Positions 14,347 through 20,345 of a stretch of 26,229 nt of DNA are shown here, piece after piece. This DNA comes from a virus: the IMG/VR virus record IMGVR_UViG_3300008261_000178, positions 1 to 26,229 of that record; one strand, given 5' to 3'. Numbering within the stretch: the first letter of the stretch is position 1; every line of letters starts with the position of its first letter. A model generated the notes under the pieces. It was not told the origin of the DNA, did not search any database, and saw only the letters and a program-made list of their open reading frames with translations. The translations under genes were made by a program, and so were the position numbers.

Positions 14347-14607
14347 ATGTTTAACAGATTACCTATTGTGAAACGGCTACGCCGTAACATTCACAACTTG
14401 CAGATTCTAGCAACGCAGTTGCAGAATCAGGTTGACGAAAAACATCAGGAAGTAATTGACCTAAAGGCTCAATTACATAATGCAGTCCATAAATACGAAC
14501 ACCGTATTGACCAACTCAAGGATGAGTTGTACGACCTAGACATTGCATACGAAAACCTATACCGTGCCTATAATCAGGCACAAGTATCCTTGAAAGGGGA
14601 CAAGTGA
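14347..14607 (+). CDS. Coiled-coil protein, 86 aa
   Basis: A basic N-terminus (MFNRLPIVKRLRRNIHNLQI) leads into a long heptad-patterned helix (about 15-80: QLQNQVDEKHQEVIDLKAQL and onward), predicting an oligomeric rod. An AAAGG ribosome site precedes the ATG. The DNA contains a nested hairpin, GATTCT-CAAC/GTTG-AGAATC (14403-14428). No family is recognised. It could be a scaffold or adaptor for the ATPase module just upstream. Confidence 0.6.
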   Translation: MFNRLPIVKRLRRNIHNLQILATQLQNQVDEKHQEVIDLKAQLHNAVHKYEHRIDQLKDELYDLDIAYENLYRAYNQAQVSLKGDK

Positions 14608-14849
14608 TGACCACTCAAACATCGCCAACTTATGTTGGCTTCCATAAAGAATCGGGGCTATGGGCTTTCAGTCCTAGTATGATAGGAAATGTTGACTTCG
14701 TATGGGATGTATCCCATTGGGGGTTTCAACAGATTCAGGACCTTATGGAATTGCCTAGCGATAAGGACCGACTAGTTTATCTAACTAGTCAGTTGGGTAT
14801 GCCGTTGGAAATGAATCGTGATTACCTTTCAGAATTGAAAGGTGAATAA
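14607..14849 (+). CDS. Hypothetical protein, 80 aa
   Basis: I start at the ATG at 14607, which shares a base with the previous stop (TGATG); a GTG at 14604 is possible. The sequence is TTQTSPTYVGFHKESGLWAF, with WDVSHWGFQQIQDLMELPSD and a C-terminus LKGE. It is soluble and aromatic-rich, with no recognised motif. Its last codons form a hairpin (CCTTTCA/TGAAAGG, 14825-14842) holding the next gene's ribosome site. Confidence 0.55.
   Translation: MTTQTSPTYVGFHKESGLWAFSPSMIGNVDFVWDVSHWGFQQIQDLMELPSDKDRLVYLTSQLGMPLEMNRDYLSELKGE
14825..14842 (+). promoter_or_regulatory. Hairpin that sequesters the next gene's ribosome site
   Basis: CCTTTCA (14825-14831), loop GAAT, TGAAAGG (14836-14842). The AAAGG Shine-Dalgarno of the membrane-protein gene at 14852 is fully paired unless ribosomes finishing the upstream gene open it, a classic coupling arrangement. 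Confidence 0.55.
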
Positions 14850-14851
14850 TT

Positions 14852-15109
14852 ATGAACACGGACAAACTTTGGGAATGGGGCGTAGCCCTATTTGGTTGGT
14901 TCTTCCTGCTGTCCCTGCTCCTAACGCTTAGGGAACAGTGGGTGGAAGACGAGATGATGACCGTGAACCTGATTATGGTTGTTGTTATGTTAGTAACAAC
15001 AGGGTTCTTTTTCTATGGCTTCGTGTTGGTGACTTATTGGATTTACATCCTAATAAAGGACAGCGACATTATCAGAACTATCCGTTCTCTATGGTGGAAA
15101 CGGAGATAA
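14852..15109 (+). CDS. Small membrane protein, 85 aa
   Basis: Two hydrophobic segments: LWEWGVALFGWFFLLSLLL (about 6-24) and a long one, TVNLIMVVVMLVTTGFFFYG and FVLVTYWIYILI (about 37-68), which may cross the membrane twice. A charged loop (REQWVEDEM) lies between, and the end is basic (IRSLWWKRR). It is probably an inner-membrane protein made early, perhaps altering the host membrane or acting as a superinfection-type protein. No family is recognised. Confidence 0.6.
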   Translation: MNTDKLWEWGVALFGWFFLLSLLLTLREQWVEDEMMTVNLIMVVVMLVTTGFFFYGFVLVTYWIYILIKDSDIIRTIRSLWWKRR

Positions 15110-15228
15110 CAACCGATAAACTAACTGCAGACAATAGTCTGCACCAACCAATTCCCGTTGGTTGCGTGATACATAGTGGACACCGCAGATGCTCGCTATG
15201 TGTCACGGAGTCAACGGCTCCAAACAAA
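15110..15228 (+). other. Intergenic chain of hairpins
   Basis: No gene is seen. Four consecutive perfect or near-perfect stems follow: TGCAGAC/GTCTGCA (15126-15143), CAACCAA/TTGGTTG (15145-15164), an 11-bp stem with one G-U pair (15166-15176 with 15196-15206), and GGAG/CTCC (15207-15221). They lead straight into the fourth TCCCTACTA element. The layout resembles a short structured leader, similar in style to the one at 11316-11720. Confidence 0.5.
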
Positions 15229-15250
15229 TCCCTACTAACCTGAAAGGTTA
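15229..15250 (+). promoter_or_regulatory. TCCCTACTA plus Shine-Dalgarno hairpin, copy 4
   Basis: TCCCTACTA (15229-15237) overlaps the stem TAACCT/AGGTTA (15236-15250) with loop GAA. The ribosome-binding AAAGG/AGG lies in the stem, and 4 nt separate it from the ATG at 15255. Confidence 0.58.
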
Positions 15251-15254
15251 CATT

Positions 15255-15896
15255 ATGTCATCAATTACCGTAGGATTATTCCTACCAAGCGGGGTTAATG
15301 TTGAACCCGAACCTATCTTCGTAGAAGATTATAAATCAATTCAGTCCGCCGTAGGCGGTACCTTTGACGCTATTACCACAAATTGTGGTATGGAAGAAAT
15401 GTTGTTCGTTGGTTATGTAAATGATGAGTTTCTCATCAACGGCATGGAGATGAACTATCTCGCAACTAATCTCTTCAAGCGTGAAATTCACGGCAACTGC
15501 GTAGTTGTGTGGGGCTTGTCGGAAGACGGCGAGTATGACGGCGACAACCACGACATTCCTGAAGGAGTATACGGAGTATTAGTTGACGGATTAACCGAAG
15601 GAACTGCTAGTGCTTATAACCTTGCGGTTAGTATGGCTACTATTTGCGACTTCGCCATTCAACACAACATCTCCGATGAAGAAACACTTGACCGTGCCAC
15701 TTTCACAATGTATGACTGTTCCACCAACGGTGACCGTTCATCAGAACGGTATAACAACGCTATGGCTACCCTAAAGGGTATGTTGGATGATGTTGCTACA
15801 TTTGCCGAAGATAATGCCGAAGGCATCGGTGAACTCAACGCAGACGAAATGCAACAAATTGCAGGCTTCTGCCGACATATGAACGAGATGCTTTAA
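15255..15896 (+). CDS. DUF3846-like protein, 213 aa
   Basis: Begins MSSITVGLFLPSGVNVEPEP, then KSIQSAVGGTFDAI, FVGYVNDEFLINGMEMNYLA and HGNCVVVWGLSEDGE. This matches the DUF3846 pattern (a VGG-type strand, an N..G-type centre and a final I.G..VV strand), common in phage and plasmid proteins of unknown function. The C-terminal 90 residues are acidic and helical. The ATG at 15255 is chosen for the hairpin element just before it; longer upstream frames run through the hairpin chain. It is coupled to the next gene (TAATG). Confidence 0.65.
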   Translation: MSSITVGLFLPSGVNVEPEPIFVEDYKSIQSAVGGTFDAITTNCGMEEMLFVGYVNDEFLINGMEMNYLATNLFKREIHGNCVVVWGLSEDGEYDGDNHDIPEGVYGVLVDGLTEGTASAYNLAVSMATICDFAIQHNISDEETLDRATFTMYDCSTNGDRSSERYNNAMATLKGMLDDVATFAEDNAEGIGELNADEMQQIAGFCRHMNEML

Positions 15897-16087
15897 TGGC
15901 TAATGCTATTAAAACACAAACAAACAACGGGGGGCGTAAGCCCCCTGTTCAGTTGTTTAAAGCAGGTATTTGGGTATGTCCACGGTGTAAAAACACCGTA
16001 GAGATTTTTATAAAAATGACGGCTCCGCCGTCGTGTAATAACCACATCGGTAAAGGAATTACCGTTATGGAATTGAAAGGAAAATAA
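15896..16087 (+). CDS. Small zinc-ribbon-like protein, 63 aa
   Basis: A CPRC knuckle (residues 28-31, in AGIWVCPRCKNTVEIF) and a later C..H pair (SCNNH) form a plausible zinc site. The N-terminus is polar (ANAIKTQTNNGGRKPP). It overlaps the previous stop by one base. Its DNA includes ACGGTGT/ACACCGT (15982-15999). It may be a nucleic-acid or protein adaptor. No family is recognised. Confidence 0.55.
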   Translation: MANAIKTQTNNGGRKPPVQLFKAGIWVCPRCKNTVEIFIKMTAPPSCNNHIGKGITVMELKGK

Positions 16088-16089
16088 TA

Positions 16090-16356
16090 ATGGAAACAGA
16101 AAACTACACCGAAGAACAGGCGTTGAAACTTATGTGGGAATTTGCCCATAAGTTTGGATGGAAGGGTGTAATGTTCACCCGTGATTATGTACGGCAAGCA
16201 GTCATTGACCATTATGGATGGTCAGAAAGCCTTGACGACAAGGTGGACGCTGTTATGTCTGGTCGTATGTGGGTGAAGGACCTTGAAGAAGCCATTGTTG
16301 GTGAAGGTATGGAGTGCATCTATGATGCAGTGAAAGAAACAGAACAGGAGCAATAA
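16090..16356 (+). CDS. Hypothetical acidic protein A of a paralogous pair
   Basis: An 88-residue helical protein: LMWEFAHKFGWKGVMFTRDY, then SLDDKVDAVMSGRMW, then ECIYDAVKETEQEQ. It aligns by eye with the gene at 16478 (KFG[W/F]KGV, LD..VDAVM, I.DAV). An AAAGG ribosome site precedes it. The function is unknown. The pair and the zinc ribbon between them suggest a three-gene unit. Confidence 0.6.
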   Translation: METENYTEEQALKLMWEFAHKFGWKGVMFTRDYVRQAVIDHYGWSESLDDKVDAVMSGRMWVKDLEEAIVGEGMECIYDAVKETEQEQ

Positions 16357-16358
16357 AA

Positions 16359-16478
16359 ATGGAAACAGAAGAGAAACGCTATTGTGACCAATGCGGTTAT
16401 GACCTAGCCGATTACGAGTTTGACGAAACCGTGTGCGGTGCTTGCCTATCGGCAATGGAAACAGGGGAGAAAGAATAA
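16359..16478 (+). CDS. Tiny zinc-ribbon protein, 39 aa
   Basis: CDQC (residues 9-12) and CGAC (about 26-29) give two CxxC knuckles in a 39-residue acidic protein (METEEKRYCDQCGYDLADYE). An AGGAG ribosome site lies just before the ATG, and its stop shares a base with the next ATG. The small size and regular cysteine spacing suggest a treble-clef or zinc-knuckle adaptor. Confidence 0.6.
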   Translation: METEEKRYCDQCGYDLADYEFDETVCGACLSAMETGEKE

Positions 16479-16780
16479 TGGACACTGAAACAATTCAATA
16501 CATTGAATCATTGGAATGTCCTGATACTGCGTATCGGGTTATAAAGGAACTTATGTATAAGTTCGGTTTCAAGGGAGTAGTTTGGTGCGCCGAAGACATT
16601 ATAACCGTCCTAGAGTCTAGGTTGGTGGAACCAACAGGTGAACTGTTGGATGCGGTTATGGCAACTAGAGAGTGGGATTACAGCATAGATGCTGTTGCCG
16701 ACTTATACGGTTGGGACTTTATTAGCGATGCCGTCACTAAAGTGACAGGTGTTGAAGATAACTATTTGGATGACCTTTAG
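16478..16780 (+). CDS. Hypothetical acidic protein B of the paralogous pair
   Basis: A 100-residue protein starting MDTETIQYIESLECPDTAYR. It contains ELMYKFGFKGVVWCAEDI, GELLDAVMATREW and LYGWDFISDAV, mirroring the gene at 16090. I take the ATG at 16478 rather than an earlier start, because of the GGGGAG ribosome site and the TAATG overlap with the zinc-ribbon gene. The function is unknown; it probably arose by duplication of the other copy. Confidence 0.6.
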   Translation: MDTETIQYIESLECPDTAYRVIKELMYKFGFKGVVWCAEDIITVLESRLVEPTGELLDAVMATREWDYSIDAVADLYGWDFISDAVTKVTGVEDNYLDDL

Positions 16781-16789
16781 GAGAAAGTT

Positions 16790-17023
16790 ATGGTTATGCA
16801 ACTGATTACAGTAGATGCGCCCGACATTGACGGGTATTATGAAGTGCAATACGCCAATGCGTATAAGGGATGGGTGGTAACTCGTTACCATAATGTCTTC
16901 AAATACGGTGGGCAATGCTCTATGGAATACGAACATGAAACTGTTTTCAGTTTCATTATTGAAGCACTAGAATGGTGTTTAGCAGATTATGACGAACTCA
17001 TTGAAGAAATAGGATACGACTGA
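16790..17023 (+). CDS. Hypothetical protein, 77 aa
   Basis: Starts MVMQLITVDAPDIDGYYEVQ, then YKGWVVTRYHNVFKYGGQCS, and an acidic helix at the C-terminus (EALEWCLADYDELIEEIGYD). AGGAG lies about 6 nt before the ATG. The strand-rich first half and helical second half suggest a small globular fold. No family is recognised. Its stop overlaps the next gene's ATG (TGATG). Confidence 0.55.
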   Translation: MVMQLITVDAPDIDGYYEVQYANAYKGWVVTRYHNVFKYGGQCSMEYEHETVFSFIIEALEWCLADYDELIEEIGYD

Positions 17024-17781
17024 TGGACATTGAAAATGAACTAGGATGCGGTGTTGCGGAACACGACTTGTCGTGTTTATGTGATGTTGTCATACCACAT
17101 GACATTGTTCCTATAACTAGGAACGGCGTACATGACATGTGGATGGGGCGTGAGTTGTGCGAATTGAAAGGTTATGGTGTCCCTTGGACACGGCAGACTA
17201 TCCTTGACTATCTGGTTGACCTTGAAACTTTTTATGATGCTTATCATTATTCCAAACACTCCCTTCAGGGGGAGAGTTTGCTTGAAATGGAACCTGTTGA
17301 GATTAACGATGACGACTCTCCGTTCGTTCAATGGGGTCAAGTGCGTGAAGTCGTGCAGTATGCCATGGACAAGTTCAACGATAGTCTCGTTGAGATTATG
17401 AACTACCACGAATTAGAACCACAGTTTCTAATGGACAGCCTAACGACAGGTAAGGCAGGTGACGGTTGGACTCAGGAACGCATAGCGGAACTAGACGAAC
17501 TGTTTATGGGTGATAATCTTAATTATCGGGAAATTGCCAGACAGTTAAATTTAACTGTTGCTATGGTGAACGGTATCCGCAAGTATTGGTCGGAACGCCG
17601 TGAGCGTTTGAAAGGCGGGGATAAACCCGCACAGAAAATGCTACACCAATTAGCGAAAGAAACAGAGTTAACTTCACGGGAAATTGTGGACATAGTCCAT
17701 AAAGAGTTCGGTAAACAATACAGCCCCACCGTAGTTAATAAGGTTCGTGAACGCCACCGCAAGAAACTAGCGGGTGCGTAA
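17023..17781 (+). CDS. HTH-containing regulator-like protein, 252 aa
   Basis: The N-terminal half (residues 1-145) is acidic with no recognised domain. The C-terminal half carries a clear helix-turn-helix: WTQERIAELDELFMGDN then LNYREIARQLNLTVAMVNGI, at about 148-186. A second HTH-like stretch follows near the end (SREIVDIVHKEFGKQYSPTV then NKVRERHRKK). The double HTH and basic tail suggest a DNA-binding regulator. It is the last gene before the repeat-rich region at 17788-17870, a possible binding site. The early-to-middle switch is one possible job (inference). Confidence 0.6.
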   Translation: MDIENELGCGVAEHDLSCLCDVVIPHDIVPITRNGVHDMWMGRELCELKGYGVPWTRQTILDYLVDLETFYDAYHYSKHSLQGESLLEMEPVEINDDDSPFVQWGQVREVVQYAMDKFNDSLVEIMNYHELEPQFLMDSLTTGKAGDGWTQERIAELDELFMGDNLNYREIARQLNLTVAMVNGIRKYWSERRERLKGGDKPAQKMLHQLAKETELTSREIVDIVHKEFGKQYSPTVVNKVRERHRKKLAGA

Positions 17782-17787
17782 CACATA

Positions 17788-17870
17788 ACTATACACTATA
17801 GACAGTATTGGCAGGGACAATGGAACAGTGACAATAGACTGTCCTTGTCCGTGCTATACTGTCCCTGTAA
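17788..17870 (+). promoter_or_regulatory. Repeat-rich promoter/operator region upstream of the nuclease gene
   Basis: CAGGGACA (17812-17819) and TGTCCCTG (17860-17867) are inverted copies. ACAGTAT (17802-17808) and ATACTGT (17856-17862) are another inverted pair overlapping it. GACTGTCC and GACA/TGTC half-sites recur between them. TATACT (17855-17860) could be a -10 element, but I see no good -35. This looks like a regulated promoter starting the replication genes. Confidence 0.4.
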
Positions 17871-17900
17871 ACAGCAGACTATCCTTGCACTGGAGAAAAA

Positions 17901-18800
17901 ATGAGAATAGACCATCACGCTGGCGTTATTTATTTGCGCCAATCGTGGCTAAACGACAGCATTATCTGTCCTGAAAGGTCACGGTTCAAACTAGCGAAAC
18001 CTGAGTTGTCGGGTCCGAGCGATGCGACCATTATGGGTACAGCAATTCACTATGGAATTGAGACTATCCTTGGCGGTGGCAACCCTGATGAAATGGTTGA
18101 CACCGTATTAGAACATTGGGAAATGCTAAAACAACAACCATATAAGGTTACTAACCTTGATATGGATAAAGCCGTCGCCCAGATAGGCGGTATGTGTGAA
18201 GCGTTCAAAACGCAGATTATGCCTGAAGTTACCTTCGGTGGTCAGGTTGAGATGCGTTTCAGTTTCCCGCTTGGTCTAACCATTGGCGAGTATGACATTT
18301 GGTGCGAAGGCACTATGGATTACATTGACCCTAATGGTGTTGTGTGGGACTGGAAAACAGCGTCCCGTCCTTATTATATGAAGGAGAAACAGTCACAATC
18401 TATTCAGGCTACAGTTTATTGTGCCGCAGCGGTTGACCGTTTGATGACTAAGTATCCTGCCGAGTTCCGTTATGGCGTTATGGTACGCCAAGAAAAACCT
18501 AAAGCCCAAATCGGTATTCTTCGCCGTACCGAAGAACACCAGCAGTGGCTTATTCATAATGTGAAACCAGTAATCCAAACTGCCCTTGTTATGGGCACGG
18601 ACAGAAACTGGCTTATGAACGACACCAGTGCGCTATGTAGCGAAAAGTGGTGCGACTATTGGAGTATGTGTAAAGGCGCATTTGTCAGCCCGAATGGACT
18701 GTCCTTGCCCTTACAGGAAACTCCAGTGACATTGACAGAACCAGTATCTGATACAGTGTCAACCAACTACTCAACAAAGGAGAGTACAAATGGTCAATAA
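17901..18800 (+). CDS. Cas4/RecB-family PD-(D/E)XK nuclease with iron-sulphur cysteines
   Basis: A 299-residue exonuclease-like protein. Signatures: Cys23 in IICPERSRFK, His50 in GTAIHYG, Asp140 in EGTMDYID, and Asp150-Trp-Lys152-Thr. A helix with SQSIQATVYC follows, then Cys246, Cys251 and Cys257 in CSEKWCDYWSMC. The four cysteines (one N-terminal, three C-terminal) are the arrangement of Cas4- and AddB-type nucleases with a 4Fe-4S cluster. It likely resects DNA ends for recombination-dependent replication. A GGAG ribosome site precedes the ATG. It is not beside a CRISPR array, so it is a phage recombination nuclease, not an immunity gene. Confidence 0.82.
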   Translation: MRIDHHAGVIYLRQSWLNDSIICPERSRFKLAKPELSGPSDATIMGTAIHYGIETILGGGNPDEMVDTVLEHWEMLKQQPYKVTNLDMDKAVAQIGGMCEAFKTQIMPEVTFGGQVEMRFSFPLGLTIGEYDIWCEGTMDYIDPNGVVWDWKTASRPYYMKEKQSQSIQATVYCAAAVDRLMTKYPAEFRYGVMVRQEKPKAQIGILRRTEEHQQWLIHNVKPVIQTALVMGTDRNWLMNDTSALCSEKWCDYWSMCKGAFVSPNGLSLPLQETPVTLTEPVSDTVSTNYSTKESTNGQ

Positions 18801-19242
18801 AGACCAATCCATTATCATGCAAGTAGCCGCAAAAATTGCGAGCGAATTAACACCCAAGAGCAACGATGTTAATGCAAACATTGTTGCGTTCAATGAAGCA
18901 TACGAAGCAGTGTGTGACATTATCCTTACTTCACAAGGTATGAGCGTCACAGCCCCTGCCACGACACCAGCACCACAGCAGGCTCATAATCCTGCTCCAG
19001 CACCAGCAGATGAGCAACTGTTTACACAGTCGTTCCCTGAAGCGAAGCCAGTAAGCGGATTCACAGTCAGCATTAAAGGCAAGCAACACGGTCCAATCCC
19101 CGAATGGCTTAACGAACAGTGCGCTATGAAGGGTGTAAGCGAAGTGTGGGATAACCGTGACGGTCTTCAGTCAAACCCGAAGCGTCCTTGGTTTAAGTCC
19201 ACAACATCCAATGATGCCTTTTGGGCACCAAAGGGTAAATAA
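18790..19242 (+). CDS. Nuclease-linked protein with a degenerate zinc-ribbon C-terminus
   Basis: A 150-residue protein. The N-terminal helical part (about 1-50) is followed by a Pro/Ala-rich linker (TAPATTPAPQQAHNPAPAPA). The C-terminal 60 residues, KGKQHGPIPEWLNEQC then GVSEVWDNRDGLQSNPKRPW and FKSTTSNDAFWAPKGK, resemble the phage zinc-ribbon module usually read as CxxCGG.MWDNR...NPKAP.FKC...C....WPP. Here the cysteines are largely replaced. The start overlaps the nuclease stop by 11 nt, after an AAAGGAG ribosome site. It may bind single-stranded DNA or the nuclease (inference). Confidence 0.6.
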   Translation: MVNKDQSIIMQVAAKIASELTPKSNDVNANIVAFNEAYEAVCDIILTSQGMSVTAPATTPAPQQAHNPAPAPADEQLFTQSFPEAKPVSGFTVSIKGKQHGPIPEWLNEQCAMKGVSEVWDNRDGLQSNPKRPWFKSTTSNDAFWAPKGK

Positions 19243-19269
19243 ATCTAGTCACAACAAGTAGGGATACAA

Positions 19270-20343
19270 ATGACTCCGAATTATGCGGAGCGTTGGGACG
19301 CACTAGGGCGTGGGGAGTTAATCCCCACGCCTGATGTGTCTAACGCAACAAAAACAAGACAATACTATAATCCCCTAGCGCACGCAGCGGATGACTTTAT
19401 CCATTGGGCGCAACACCCACAAGAGCGTATCTACCTAGGCTTTAAGGACCTAGACGAAGAGATGCGTGGAATCGCACCATCGGAGATGTGCCTGATTAAC
19501 GGGTACTCGCACTCAGGTAAAACAATGTTCCTGTTACAGATACTTGTAGCGAACGCAGACAAACCTGTTGTGTACTTCTGCCCAGACGAACCACGCACGC
19601 TAACATTAATCAAGTTAACTTGTTTAATGCATGGTATCCCTGCGGACATGTTGGAAGACCAAGTAGCGAATAACGACTATAAAGCAATTGAACTGTTGAA
19701 AGAAACAGCGAACCAGTCGTTCCCGAACCTTGCTGTCTTTGACCAAATGATGACATTAAACGAAATGGAAAACGCACTCGGAGAGATTCGTGACATGTGG
19801 GGCAAACCAGCGTTGCTTGTGTTTGACTATTTGGAACTGTTAAACGGCGGTGGTGAAGATGTACCATCCAAGGCTAACACGCTTAAAGCGTTCGGTAAAC
19901 GACACAACATCCCGTTGTTAGTTCTTCACCAGTCATCACGCACCGCAGGTGCAGACGGCAAGAAGATGACTATCTCATCAGGTGCGTATGGTGGTGAGCA
20001 ACAAGCAACACACATTATAGGTGTACGCCGAAAGAAGTTTGAGATAGAAGCGCAGATTCGTGAAATAGAAGAACGCTTAGATACATCTAAAAACACAGAG
20101 CGACTTTTGGAGAGATTAGATGCGTTACGGTACGAACTTCGTATTCACCAAAACACAGTAACCGTCAACCTTGTTAAATGTAAAAGACCTGCGTCTAAAC
20201 TACTGGACGACATTGACTTTGAAATTGAACAAGGCACAGGGCGATTAACACGCCTGAAGAACGGAGAGTTCCCGTCCGAGTTCCCAACCGTAGCCAATGA
20301 AATTGGTGAACAACTAAGTATCCTAGATGATGATTGGATTTAA
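19270..20343 (+). CDS. DnaB-like replicative helicase (RecA-fold)
   Basis: A 357-residue ATPase. Walker A GYSHSGKT (78-85), VYFCPDEP (101-108, with the catalytic Glu), Walker B ALLVFDY (181-187) and LLVLHQSSR (216-224, the DnaB H4-like segment) are in order. The C-terminal part is charged and helical (IREIEERLDTSKNTERLLER). There is no N-terminal DnaB primase-binding domain, so it is a short phage version. The primase follows 2 nt after its stop, giving a helicase-primase pair. The ribosome site AGTAGGGA is also a near complement of the TCCCTACTA motif. Confidence 0.82.
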   Translation: MTPNYAERWDALGRGELIPTPDVSNATKTRQYYNPLAHAADDFIHWAQHPQERIYLGFKDLDEEMRGIAPSEMCLINGYSHSGKTMFLLQILVANADKPVVYFCPDEPRTLTLIKLTCLMHGIPADMLEDQVANNDYKAIELLKETANQSFPNLAVFDQMMTLNEMENALGEIRDMWGKPALLVFDYLELLNGGGEDVPSKANTLKAFGKRHNIPLLVLHQSSRTAGADGKKMTISSGAYGGEQQATHIIGVRRKKFEIEAQIREIEERLDTSKNTERLLERLDALRYELRIHQNTVTVNLVKCKRPASKLLDDIDFEIEQGTGRLTRLKNGEFPSEFPTVANEIGEQLSILDDDWI

Positions 20344-20345
20344 AC

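Noticed and set aside
14938-15243. A 101-residue frame overlapping the membrane-protein gene and the hairpin chain
   Set aside because: It shows Cys/Arg-rich out-of-frame composition, has no ribosome site, and overlaps a convincing membrane-protein frame.
11300-17800. A CRISPR array as the cause of the dense repeats
   Set aside because: The repeats are inverted, each pair differs in sequence, and there is no constant direct repeat or regular spacer. The Cas4-like gene is an ordinary phage recombination nuclease without other cas genes.
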